Assembly: GCF_900232995.1 (NCBI RefSeq)
Contig: NZ_OCVX01000001.1
Coordinates: forward strand, 1 to 64,000
Direction of reading: 5' to 3'
Length of the DNA stretch: 64,000 nucleotides
Source: Mycobacterium simulans
Lineage (GTDB): Bacteria; Actinomycetota; Actinomycetes; Mycobacteriales; Mycobacteriaceae
Part shown: positions 54,759 through 62,647 of the stretch, piece by piece
How positions within the stretch are numbered: the first letter of the stretch is position 1
Layout: each line of letters starts with the position of its first letter
The notes under the pieces: generated by a model
The model's database searches: none
What the model saw: only the letters and a program-made list of their open reading frames with translations
What the model was told of the DNA's origin: nothing
Position numbers and translations under genes: made by a program

Positions 54759-56027
54759 TCAAAACGCGTCTGGATCGCGCTGTATGTCGACCGGTACGGG
54801 ATGGCGGTACAGGCGTGACGCGTTCTCCCAGGTAATCTTGCGAATCACGTCTTGGGGAAGCGCGCCAATCTCTTCATGGATCGTTTGTTGCGTGTGCGGC
54901 CAGGTCGAGTCGCAATGCGGGTAGTCGGCTTCCAGCATAATGTTGTCCACACCGATCCGGTCATACTGCATGAAGGACGACTTGTCCTCCACCGCGCAGA
55001 ACCAGAAGTTACGCGTGAAAACCTCTGCGGGAGTTAAACTCTCGCCCAGAGCTTGCCAGGTGCCATACATCTCGTGGTAACTGAGCATGTGATCGAGGCG
55101 ATCCAGCAAGCCTGCGACCCAGCCGATTCCGCCCTCGGACAAGCAGATCTTCAGATCGGGAAACCTGCTGGGCAGACCGGAGTACAACCAATCGACCGCC
55201 GCCGAGATCGCGTAGGCGAAGAACAGCACACCCTGCACATCCGGCGGCGCGTCCTCGGTGGTGGACGGCGACGAACCCGACGATCCGATGTGAAGATTCA
55301 CCACCGTGCCGGTTTCCGCGCACGCCGCCATTATTGGATCCCAGTGTCTTGAGTGAATGCTCGGAAACCCCAACATCGCCGGGTTCTCGCTGAATGTGAC
55401 AGCGTGGAAGCCACGCTCTGCGTTCTCGCGGATCATGGTTGCGCCGAACTCAGGGTCAAGCAGCCACGGCAGCTGGCAGGGAATGATCCGGTCGGGATAG
55501 GGCCCAGCCCACGCCTCGATGTGCCAGTCGTTCCACGCGCGCACCGACGCCAAGGCCAGATCGCGGTCCGCGGTCACCTGCTGCAGCCGCTGGCCCGCGA
55601 AGCCCGGTAGGAACGAGGGAAAGTTGAGCGAGGCGTAGACGCCGTTGAGGTCCATGTCTTTGACGCGCTCGTGGATATCCCAAGCACCCCTGCGCATTTC
55701 ATCGAAGCGAACCGGCTCAAAGCCATACTCCGACACCGGTCGCCCCACGACGGCATTGAACCCCACGTTGGGCAAAACCTGACCGTCGTACACCCATGTC
55801 TGTCCCCCCTCGTCGGTGTCGACAACCCTGGGCGCACGGTCGGCAAACTTTCGCGGCAAGCGTCCGGTGAAGGTATCCGGGGGTTCAACGATGTGATCGT
55901 CGACCGAGATCACCGTGTAGCGGCGTTCCGCCCGGGGCGGATCAGGCAGAAACGTCACCGATCGATCCGCGCCGGTCTTCGCCGTGGTGAAGTTCAGGTT
56001 GCCGGCCAGTTCGTCGATCGATTTCAT
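54759..56027 (-). CDS. Amidohydrolase-family metal-dependent hydrolase/decarboxylase (ACMSD-like)
   Basis: 422 residues. TIM-barrel amidohydrolase_2 features: ISVDDHIVEPPDTF at strand 1, VNLHIGSSGSS, LSEGGIGWV and LEADYPHCDSTWP with the final metal aspartate. In actinobacteria this subgroup is frequent in aromatic and steroid catabolic clusters, but its reactions (hydrolysis or decarboxylation) are mostly untested. ATG 56027 has an AAGGAG site. It is the last gene of the CoA-ligase/aldolase operon. Confidence 0.85.
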   Translation of the reverse strand: MKSIDELAGNLNFTTAKTGADRSVTFLPDPPRAERRYTVISVDDHIVEPPDTFTGRLPRKFADRAPRVVDTDEGGQTWVYDGQVLPNVGFNAVVGRPVSEYGFEPVRFDEMRRGAWDIHERVKDMDLNGVYASLNFPSFLPGFAGQRLQQVTADRDLALASVRAWNDWHIEAWAGPYPDRIIPCQLPWLLDPEFGATMIRENAERGFHAVTFSENPAMLGFPSIHSRHWDPIMAACAETGTVVNLHIGSSGSSPSTTEDAPPDVQGVLFFAYAISAAVDWLYSGLPSRFPDLKICLSEGGIGWVAGLLDRLDHMLSYHEMYGTWQALGESLTPAEVFTRNFWFCAVEDKSSFMQYDRIGVDNIMLEADYPHCDSTWPHTQQTIHEEIGALPQDVIRKITWENASRLYRHPVPVDIQRDPDAF

Positions 56028-56055
56028 CGGCAAATCTCCTTGCGGTGCAAGCTAA

Positions 56056-56829
56056 TCAGCTGAGGACGTCGGAATCGGCCTTGATTGTCATCCGTGCCGC
56101 ACCCGCCCAGTACACGTCGGCGGCTCGCTCGACTAGCGATTTCTGCATGCCAGCCATGTCCGACCAGTTCATCTTCACCGGCTCCTTGCCGGTGAGCATG
56201 ACGTCATAGGCCAGCTTGCATACGCGTTCGATCGATGCCGCCCGGTAGACCGCTTCGGCCAGGTTGCGACCGGTTGCGATGACGCCGTGGTTGGCCAGAA
56301 TCGTTAGGTTCGCGCGACCAATGTGGGCCGCGAGATCGGCTGCGCGGGACGGGCTGTCGACTTCACCGTCGTAAGCTTCGACCATGCACAGGTCATCAAC
56401 GAACAGCGATCCGGTCTGATGGAGCAGGTCAGGCAGCCGTCCCAGTGCGGCCAGCACGCATGCGTAGTACGGGTGATTGTGAATAACCACCCGGGCGTCG
56501 TCACGGACACGGTGTAGTTCGGTGTGGATGTGTATTGCCGGTGTGACGTCCCAGCGACCGTGGACCACCCGCGCGGCGGCATCCACCACACAGATATCCG
56601 ACGCGGTGAGTTCGGACCACCACAACCCCCACGGATTGACCAACATGTCAGTCTGTCCATCGAGCTGCCAAGTGATGTGTCCTGCCATGTTCTCTGCGAA
56701 CCCAATGGCAGCCAGGTGGCGGAAGGCCACAGCGAGAGCCTGCTCATTGGATAGCTCGACTCCGATCGGGGGCACTACGGATGGCGCCCACACTTCGAGG
56801 CCGCCTCGGCGTGGGTTAGAAACGTTCAT
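56056..56829 (-). CDS. Class II aldolase/adducin family protein
   Basis: 257 residues. Zinc ligands are in VIHNHPYYACVLAALG (HxHP) and LANHGVIATG (NHG). This family includes fuculose-phosphate aldolase relatives and decarboxylases. Start ATG 56829 lies inside the end of the CoA-ligase gene (14 bp overlap), so translation is probably coupled. Carbon-carbon cleavage of a hydroxylated intermediate is a reasonable guess. Confidence 0.85.
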   Translation of the reverse strand: MNVSNPRRGGLEVWAPSVVPPIGVELSNEQALAVAFRHLAAIGFAENMAGHITWQLDGQTDMLVNPWGLWWSELTASDICVVDAAARVVHGRWDVTPAIHIHTELHRVRDDARVVIHNHPYYACVLAALGRLPDLLHQTGSLFVDDLCMVEAYDGEVDSPSRAADLAAHIGRANLTILANHGVIATGRNLAEAVYRAASIERVCKLAYDVMLTGKEPVKMNWSDMAGMQKSLVERAADVYWAGAARMTIKADSDVLS

Positions 56830-58486
56830 GATTGGCCTCAATCCTTACTCGAAGATCCTCGCGGAGTTGGCCTTTGGCGATCTTTCCGCCGGAAGATCGG
56901 GGTAGCTCGTCAACCACGATGAGGCGTTCGGGCAGCAACTCTTTGGAAACGCCCAGTGTCAGCAGATGGTTGATGAGCTCGGGCAAATCGACGCTGCGGG
57001 ATTCGGCGAGTTCGGCATAGAGGCAAACCTTTTCACCGAACACCGGGTCGGGCATCGCGACCGCGGCCGCAACCCCGATGGCTGGATGGGTTGTGACTGC
57101 GTCCTCGACTTGCGCCGCGCTGATGTTCTTGCCGCCGCGCACGATGAAGTCGGATGTCCTGCCGGTGACGCTCAGATAGCCGTCGGCATCGATTTCGCAG
57201 AGGTCGCCCATGCGCATCCACCCGTCACCGGTAAACAGCTTGTCGTGGTCGGTGCCGCCGAGATAGCCAAGGCTGGTCGCCGGACCTCGGCACGCAGGCT
57301 GGCCACGTCCGGTGTCGGTGACATCGCTGTCGCCGTCGAAGAGCCGAACCCGCATTTCGGGCACGATCCGGCCGGCGGTTTTCAGGCGGCGTTCGCGAGG
57401 GTCGTCCAACGTGGTCGCACTGAGCAACCCGGTCTCATTCGATCCGTAGAACTGCAGGATCGTGGCCCCGGTGAGATCCTCGAAGTCGGCGGCCGGCCGA
57501 TATGGCAGTGCCTCGCCGCCGGTGAAGACGACACGCAGCGAACTCAGGTCGTATTGTCGGCACGCATCGTCAGCCATCAGCATCGTCAATTGTGTACTAA
57601 CGCAACACAACACGCTGACCTTGCAGTGGGCTACCGCTTCACATGCAGCCCTGGTTGTGAATCGCTCCAGGATCACCGCTGTGGCGCCGAGGTAGATCGG
57701 AGTCGTATGCCTGGTCCATATTCCGAAGCCGAATGGCATCGGTATGAGGGGCAGGAACACGTCGTCCGCCGTGAGCAGCCCGTTCGCAACGGCCTTCTGG
57801 TGAAAGTAATGCCAACGGTTTTGGGTGTGTACCACGCACTTGGGCAACCCAGTGGTCCCGGAAGTGGAGTTGATTAGAAAGACGTCGTCGGGGCCCAGTT
57901 GCGACTCGACCGTTAGTGGCCTGGACTTCGCGTCGACGTCTAGAAATGGCACTCCCCCGTCGAGAGCCAGGACAAGTAGCGGCACTGCGAGGTCGGCGGC
58001 TACGCCTCTGGCCGCGTCGCCACGCCGTGCGTCGGTGACCACGATCTTGGGTTGCGCACTGGTGAGTATCTGGCCGGCCTCGCGGGTGCCGGCCCGCGCG
58101 CCGATACCGACGGCTACGGCACCACAACGCTCGATGGCAACCAACAGCACGTGCGTGGCGGCGGAGTCGCCGCGCCATACCGCGATCCGATCGCCACGAG
58201 TCACCCCAAGTCCGCCCAGCTGCTCAGCTAGAGCGGTTGCCGCACAGTCGAATTCACGCCAAGTCAGCGAGACGCCGGCCGGTTCGACGTAGGCCGCCCG
58301 GTCCGGTGAGCGTTCGGCATTACGACGTACCGCATCCGACAGCGTCGCGTCGGACCACCAACCCGCCGCGCGATACCGGGTCGCCTCCTCACGGGTGAAT
58401 GCCACTGCGTCGAGCGCGCCAGTGTGCATTACCAAATGATAGGGAACAAAGCCGTGGCCCGCCCTTGGGCTGCCCAAACGCCGCAT
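56816..58486 (-). CDS. AMP-dependent acyl-CoA ligase (cyclohexanecarboxylate-CoA-ligase-like)
   Basis: 556 residues from ATG 58486. Motifs: INSTSGTTGLPKCVVHTQNR (P-loop), ILQFYGSNETG (A5), TGRTSDFIVRGGKNISAAQ (hinge) and RSSGGKIAKGQLREDL with the catalytic lysine. The length and TREEATRYRAAGWWSDAT opening fit the cyclohexanecarboxylate/medium-chain branch. Starts at 58429 or 58561 are possible. It is divergent from a TetR gene with a shared operator/promoter, and heads the aldolase/amidohydrolase operon. Confidence 0.87.
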   Translation of the reverse strand: MRRLGSPRAGHGFVPYHLVMHTGALDAVAFTREEATRYRAAGWWSDATLSDAVRRNAERSPDRAAYVEPAGVSLTWREFDCAATALAEQLGGLGVTRGDRIAVWRGDSAATHVLLVAIERCGAVAVGIGARAGTREAGQILTSAQPKIVVTDARRGDAARGVAADLAVPLLVLALDGGVPFLDVDAKSRPLTVESQLGPDDVFLINSTSGTTGLPKCVVHTQNRWHYFHQKAVANGLLTADDVFLPLIPMPFGFGIWTRHTTPIYLGATAVILERFTTRAACEAVAHCKVSVLCCVSTQLTMLMADDACRQYDLSSLRVVFTGGEALPYRPAADFEDLTGATILQFYGSNETGLLSATTLDDPRERRLKTAGRIVPEMRVRLFDGDSDVTDTGRGQPACRGPATSLGYLGGTDHDKLFTGDGWMRMGDLCEIDADGYLSVTGRTSDFIVRGGKNISAAQVEDAVTTHPAIGVAAAVAMPDPVFGEKVCLYAELAESRSVDLPELINHLLTLGVSKELLPERLIVVDELPRSSGGKIAKGQLREDLRVRIEANHERF

Positions 58487-58502
58487 TGGCTGACGCACGT
58501 CA

Positions 58503-58532
58503 TTGACATCTGTCAGTGAAATTCGATATGTT
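58503..58532 (+). promoter_or_regulatory. SigA-type promoter overlapping a TGACA-TC-TGTCA operator
   Basis: TTGACA at 58503-58508 and TATGTT at 58527-58532 are spaced 18 bp. A palindrome TGACA-TC-TGTCA (58504-58515) overlaps the -35 box. The predicted +1 near 58539 coincides with a GTG in frame with the TetR, so a leaderless mRNA is possible. Typical layout for TetR autorepression and control of the divergent ligase operon. Confidence 0.6.
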
Positions 58533-58547
58533 ACCTGGGTGCCTTTG

Positions 58548-59162
58548 ATGACGTCTGGCACGAAAGCCGGCCCGCCGGGCGTACGGGAAGCCCAACGCCT
58601 TCAGACGCGGGCGCGGGTGTTCGATGCCGCGGTGGCCGAGCTGGGGCGAGCCGGACTGGCGGGCGCGGACGTCGGTGCGATCGTCACCGCGGCAGGCGTA
58701 GCCCGGGGCACCTTCTATTTTCACTTCCCGACCAAGGAACACGTGCTGGTCGAGCTGGAGCGCGCCGAAGAGGCCAAGATCGTGGCGAAGCTCGCCGCGA
58801 GAACGACCCAGCGTGACGATCTGCTGTCAATGCTCACGCTGCTGGTGCGCCACGTGCTCGCCGCCGAGCGGCGATTGGGTCCGGTGATCTTCCGAGACAT
58901 GTTGGGATTGCATTTCTCCGCGACGCGACCCGTCGAGGATGAGCTGGGTAAGCATCCGCTCGCCGAGTTTGTGATCGCCGCGGTCGCCGACGCGCAGGCC
59001 GCCGGGCGAGTTTCTCGGGACGCGGACCCGGGCGAGCTCGGCGTGATCTTTATGACGGGGCTCTTCGCGTTGCTGGCCACCGGCGCGCCCGCGTCCCGGG
59101 CGCGGAACGCTCTGCTGGACCGGTACGTCAAGACGGTCGTTCACGGGATGGGGGAACGATGA
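58548..59162 (+). CDS. TetR family transcriptional regulator
   Basis: 204 residues from ATG 58548 (a GTG at 58539 adds MPL). HTH: RARVFDAAVAELGRAGLAG, then IVTAAGVARGTFYFHFPTKE. The C-terminal domain has MLTLLVRHVLAAERRLGPVI. It is divergent from the CoA-ligase operon and overlaps the diiron-type gene by 4 bp (ATGA), so regulator and diiron protein are co-expressed. Confidence 0.87.
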   Translation: MTSGTKAGPPGVREAQRLQTRARVFDAAVAELGRAGLAGADVGAIVTAAGVARGTFYFHFPTKEHVLVELERAEEAKIVAKLAARTTQRDDLLSMLTLLVRHVLAAERRLGPVIFRDMLGLHFSATRPVEDELGKHPLAEFVIAAVADAQAAGRVSRDADPGELGVIFMTGLFALLATGAPASRARNALLDRYVKTVVHGMGER

Positions 59163-59983
59163 GCGGAACAGGCATCGAGGGCTACCGCGACTTTCTGGCC
59201 CGGCGCGACGGCGACGCCGATCTGTTGCATCGACGCCTGACAAGTCGTGAACAGTTCTTCGCAGCCCTGGATGCGGACCCGGTGCGCTCGACTCACCTGG
59301 TCGATCGGCGTGTGTTCATGCGGAACCTGCGCCGCCGCCGGCCTGAGCCCGACGTCGATCCCAAGACGCTGTTCCTATTGGCCACCGCGAAGTTGAACCA
59401 AGCGGAGCGATTCGGTGTGGACCTCGGAGACACTTACGGACGCATCGGCGGTGATGACCAGCCGCCCGAGCGGGTGTACCTCGCGCTCGAGGAGCACTAT
59501 CACACTCGGCTGCTGGCGTACGTGCTCGACATGTTCGGTCTGCCATTCCAAGTGGTGGTCCCCCCGTTCGTGATGCGCCAGTTCGTCAAGATGGAGGTCT
59601 TCCTCCCCGAGCGACTCGGGTTTGCGTTCGTGGGCGCGGCGGAAATGGCGGGCTGCATTATGTTTCACGAACTGCGGCGCGTAGGCGTTGCATTGTTCGC
59701 CGACGAACCCGACGTTGCCGCCCGGATCGAGCGGCTCTATACCGAAATCCTCACCGACGAGATCGGCCACGTCGGCTACTGCGCGGCGAACTGCACGAAA
59801 CCCGAACGGGCCCTGATGCGTTGGCTCTGTCCGCGGTTCGGACGACTCGTTGCCCGGCAGACCGCCGAGATCGGCCTGCTCGCCGATCGCGACGAGCTAC
59901 ATGCCCGCCTGGATCGCCCCTTCGATATAGACGAGCTCACCGCCGGCATGCCGAACGAGACGTTTCTCGCCGCACACCCCTGA
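59159..59983 (+). CDS. Uncharacterised ferritin-like diiron-carboxylate protein
   Basis: 274 residues, mostly helical. Two ExxH motifs fit a four-helix diiron site: E112-H-Y-H115 in ALEEHYHTRLL and E201-I-G-H204 in EILTDEIGHVG. E83 (NQAERFG), E162 (AAEMAG) or E171 and E196 could complete six to seven ligands. AurF-type N-oxygenases and related O2-activating enzymes share this pattern. It is translationally coupled to a TetR facing a CoA-ligase/aldolase operon, so an oxygenase role on that substrate is plausible but unproven. Confidence 0.7.
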   Translation: MSGTGIEGYRDFLARRDGDADLLHRRLTSREQFFAALDADPVRSTHLVDRRVFMRNLRRRRPEPDVDPKTLFLLATAKLNQAERFGVDLGDTYGRIGGDDQPPERVYLALEEHYHTRLLAYVLDMFGLPFQVVVPPFVMRQFVKMEVFLPERLGFAFVGAAEMAGCIMFHELRRVGVALFADEPDVAARIERLYTEILTDEIGHVGYCAANCTKPERALMRWLCPRFGRLVARQTAEIGLLADRDELHARLDRPFDIDELTAGMPNETFLAAHP

Positions 59984-60046
59984 CCGGGTCGACAGGCACC
60001 CTCGATCGGGGGGGAACCGGCCGTCTACCTGCACTCCAAGAATCTG

Positions 60047-60066
60047 TTGAGAATCCTCCAAGGGCG
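60047..60066 (+). promoter_or_regulatory. Palindrome-centred 20-bp element, copy 1
   Basis: TTGAGAATCCTCCAAGGGCG, 18 of 20 bases identical to the copy at 60530. Its centre GAGAATCCTC is one base from a perfect palindrome. It lies 152 bp upstream of the SHOCT gene start. Similarity to copy 2 continues weakly for ~15 bp (CCCCGAC-type). Candidate binding site of a shared regulator. Confidence 0.5.
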
Positions 60067-60198
60067 GTCCCCGACCCTTTAGCCGCCAGAAAAACGAACC
60101 CTCTTGGCACTCCCATGTTTGGGATCGGTAGCGCGTTGCCGCAGTCCCCTTGCCCCATGGCTGCGAATAGACAGAGAGCCACAAGAAGGAGCGAGCCA

Positions 60199-60510
60199 GT
60201 GAAAACCAAGGTGGTTGTGGTGTCGATCGGGGGGATGGTCGGCCTCATGCTCCTCCTGCACTACTTCACGCTGAGCCGATCCGGCATGCCATCGGGGTGG
60301 ATGCTCTACCTTGGGCTGCCGATTACCGCGGCCGGCGTGCTGTCTGCGCTGCGGCTCATCCAGCTCGGCGAGGGGTGGGGGCCTGCTACCGGGGCTGGTT
60401 CCAGTTCGATCTCCGAACGCCTGCGCGATCTCGAGACCCTACACGGGAGCGGAGCGATCTCGGATACGGAATATGCCGCGCGCCGGCTGCACATCATTTC
60501 GGAGGGTTGA
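60199..60510 (+). CDS. SHOCT-domain small membrane protein
   Basis: 103 residues. Two TM helices at the N-terminus (VVVVSIGGMVGLMLLLHYF and WMLYLGLPITAAGVLSAL) and a C-terminal SHOCT motif (ISERLRDLETLHGSGAISDT then EYAARR). SHOCT domains mediate oligomerisation. Start GTG 60199 has an AAGGAG site 7 bp upstream. It shares an upstream repeat with the M48 protease gene that follows, so both may be in one stress regulon. Confidence 0.78.
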   Translation: MKTKVVVVSIGGMVGLMLLLHYFTLSRSGMPSGWMLYLGLPITAAGVLSALRLIQLGEGWGPATGAGSSSISERLRDLETLHGSGAISDTEYAARRLHIISEG

Positions 60511-60529
60511 TGGGTCGCCCAACGATTTA

Positions 60530-60549
60530 TTGAGGATCCTCCAAGTGCG
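60530..60549 (+). promoter_or_regulatory. Palindrome-centred 20-bp element, copy 2
   Basis: TTGAGGATCCTCCAAGTGCG with a perfect 10 bp palindrome GAGGATCCTC, 78 bp upstream of the M48 protease start. It is the second copy of the element at 60047. See that entry for the comparison. Confidence 0.5.
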
Positions 60550-60607
60550 CCCCGGACTCTCGAAGTCACACCAACAAACCGACATCACAGAGGAGTTCGA
60601 GGACAAC

Positions 60608-61546
60608 ATGGCCATCGTGGAATCGGCGCCGAATCATCACCACTCCTTCCCGTCCTCGTACCACGGCGCCCCTGTACCACCCGCACCGGGCCCGACCGGT
60701 CACCTGGAGCGCCCAAGACGGCACCCGTGGGAAATCGGGCTCCTTGTCCTGGTCATCTTGTCCAGCCTCCTGCTCTATATGCTCGCCTTCGCAATCGTGT
60801 TGTCGGGTAGGGCCAGCCTGCTGTGGCTTTCAATCCTGGCGACACCGATCGCGCTGTACTTCCTCCGCGGATTGACCTACGGCCAGCAACGGGCCAACGG
60901 CGTCAAGATGTCACCGACCCAATTTCCGGAGGGCTATTGGCTCGTCGTCGAGGCAGCCCAACGGTTCGGACTCAGCGAGGTACCCGACGCCTACGTCGTA
61001 CTGGGCAACGGCCTCATCAACGCGTTCTCCAGCGGGCACGGCTTCCGTCGCTATGTCGTGGTCTACAGCGACCTCTTCGAGATCGGCGGCCAGGCCCGCG
61101 ATCCCGAAGCCCTCGCGTTCGTCATTGGCCACGAGGTTGGACATATCGCGGCGGGGCACGCGTCCTACTGGCGTCAGCTCAGTCAGCTGGCAATGAAGGT
61201 CCCCTTCCTGGGCGCAACGCTGTCGCGGTCGATGGAATACACCGCCGACAATTACGGGTACGCGTTCCGCCCGTCGGGCGCGGGCCGAACTATCGGCGTG
61301 CTGAGCGCAGGAAAGTATCTGCTCAGGTCGGTGAGTTTCGATGGCATGGCTGACCGGGCCAGGACCGAGACCGGATTCTTTGTCTGGCTGGCCAACATGC
61401 TGTCCTCGCACCCGGTAAACACCTGGCGCGCAGCGGCGCTGCGCAACCGCGCCGTCGCGGGATCACTATTCTTCCGGCCAAAGCAGCTGGCCCCGATCGA
61501 GACGCCGCCCTGGCAACCGACCCAGAATGCCGGCTGGATGCGCTGA
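60608..61546 (+). CDS. M48-family membrane metalloprotease
   Basis: 312 residues. A His/Pro-rich N-terminus (~40 residues) is followed by two TM helices (about 42-66 and 69-88), then the protease domain. Zinc motif HEVGH is at 175-179 (FVIGHEVGHIAAGH), with the third ligand expected in SMEYTADNYG. Related to HtpX-like membrane quality-control proteases. ATG 60608 is chosen for its GAGG-containing upstream sequence; the frame extends upstream without family likeness. Confidence 0.86.
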   Translation: MAIVESAPNHHHSFPSSYHGAPVPPAPGPTGHLERPRRHPWEIGLLVLVILSSLLLYMLAFAIVLSGRASLLWLSILATPIALYFLRGLTYGQQRANGVKMSPTQFPEGYWLVVEAAQRFGLSEVPDAYVVLGNGLINAFSSGHGFRRYVVVYSDLFEIGGQARDPEALAFVIGHEVGHIAAGHASYWRQLSQLAMKVPFLGATLSRSMEYTADNYGYAFRPSGAGRTIGVLSAGKYLLRSVSFDGMADRARTETGFFVWLANMLSSHPVNTWRAAALRNRAVAGSLFFRPKQLAPIETPPWQPTQNAGWMR

Positions 61547-61585
61547 TCCGCAGCGACCGCCTGGACAACTCAATAGTTGGGACGC

Positions 61586-62494
61586 TCAGGCCAACACGGT
61601 TGCGGTGCAAAGGGTTGCGATCCATGCGACGATCAGCAGCTGTACAGTGCGGTCCCGCAACAAGATCTCTTCCGGTTCACCCGCCATGCCGCCGTCGATG
61701 TCAACGGCGTAGCGCAGGATCCCCATCGTGAGCGGGATCGCCGATACCGCAAACCATGACACGCCATGCCTGTCTTGCTCGAACGCCCACAGCACGTATA
61801 CCACCACGATGGCCGTGCCCGACATGCTCCATACGAACCGCAAGTAGGCGCCGCTGTAACTGTCCAGCGATTTGCGGATCTGGGCGCCCGTACGCTCGGC
61901 GAGCTGCAGTTCTGCGTAGCGCTTGCCAGCCACCATGAACAGCGCAATAAAGGCGATCACAACGAGAAACCACGGTGGCAGCGGAATTCCAATCGCCACA
62001 CCACATGCGATTGCTCGGATCAAGTAAGCGGACGCGACGATGCAAATGTCAAGCACCGCTTGGTGTTTGAGGCCAAAACAGTAGCCGAGCTGCATTGCCA
62101 GATAAGTCATGACGACCAACGCGAGCGCGGGGACCGTCGCCAACGAGACCGCCAAGGCGGCGCCGGCCAGCGCAACGGCCAGGGTGCAGGCCAGAGCCGG
62201 CGAAACCACACCGGCGGCTATTGGACGGGAACATTTGATGGGGTGCTGCCGGTCGGCATCCGCGTCGCGGACATCGTTGATCAGATAAATCGAGGATGCG
62301 GCCAGGCAGAACACCACCATTGCGATGCCCGCCTTGTAGAAAACGTCTCGGAAGTCGTGCTCATCCCCGACGGTGGCCAACGATGCACCAACGACCAACA
62401 CGTTCTTGACCCATTGCCGCGGCCGCAGCGCTTTGATAATGCCCGCCGCCACAGCGGAGGGCGGCCGCATCTCGGATGACAGGCGACTGACCAC
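61586..62494 (-). CDS. UbiA-family transferase, paralogue of decaprenyl-phosphate phosphoribosyltransferase
   Basis: 302 residues, multi-TM. The Mg/diphosphate motif NDVRDADADRQHP holds N73, D74, D77 and D81. Blocks LRPRQWVKNVLV, YCFGLKHQAV, FMVAGKRYAEL and RYAVDIDGGMAGEPEEI closely match my memory of Rv3806c (UbiA), which makes decaprenyl-phosphoryl-phosphoribose for arabinan. The TKRFRPIAAG segment of Rv3806c is IKCSRPIAAG here. The setting is not the arabinogalactan locus but next to a YcaO/thiazoline-reductase pair, so a specialised donor or acceptor is possible. Start GTG 62494. Confidence 0.82.
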   Translation of the reverse strand: MVSRLSSEMRPPSAVAAGIIKALRPRQWVKNVLVVGASLATVGDEHDFRDVFYKAGIAMVVFCLAASSIYLINDVRDADADRQHPIKCSRPIAAGVVSPALACTLAVALAGAALAVSLATVPALALVVMTYLAMQLGYCFGLKHQAVLDICIVASAYLIRAIACGVAIGIPLPPWFLVVIAFIALFMVAGKRYAELQLAERTGAQIRKSLDSYSGAYLRFVWSMSGTAIVVVYVLWAFEQDRHGVSWFAVSAIPLTMGILRYAVDIDGGMAGEPEEILLRDRTVQLLIVAWIATLCTATVLA

Positions 62495-62514
62495 GACTGT
62501 TGATTATGAAGGGA

Positions 62515-62634
62515 TCAGCACATGCGATGTGACGAAACGGCGCCAGTGATCTGCCACCCCTTGAGGCGAATCTTCCAGCACCCAAAGCACAGGTAGCGCA
62601 CACCGATTACGGCCGCATGACCGCGACAACGCAT
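62515..62634 (-). CDS. Short Cys-containing open frame between UbiA and thiazoline-reductase genes
   Basis: 39 codons from ATG 62634: MRCRGHAAVIGVRYLCFGCW and onward, with cysteines at 3, 16, 19 and 39 plus Ser and Thr. It runs in the operon direction and partly fills the 153 bp gap. No ribosome site is evident, and it could be chance. Listed only because YcaO enzymes often act on short Cys/Ser/Thr-containing peptides. Confidence 0.2.
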   Translation of the reverse strand: MRCRGHAAVIGVRYLCFGCWKIRLKGWQITGAVSSHRMC

Positions 62635-62647
62635 GGCTCGTGGCGCG

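Noticed and set aside
62361-62603. 80-codon minus-strand frame as a YcaO precursor peptide
   Set aside because: Most of it overlaps the UbiA gene in another frame, so its Cys/Ser content is dictated by that gene.
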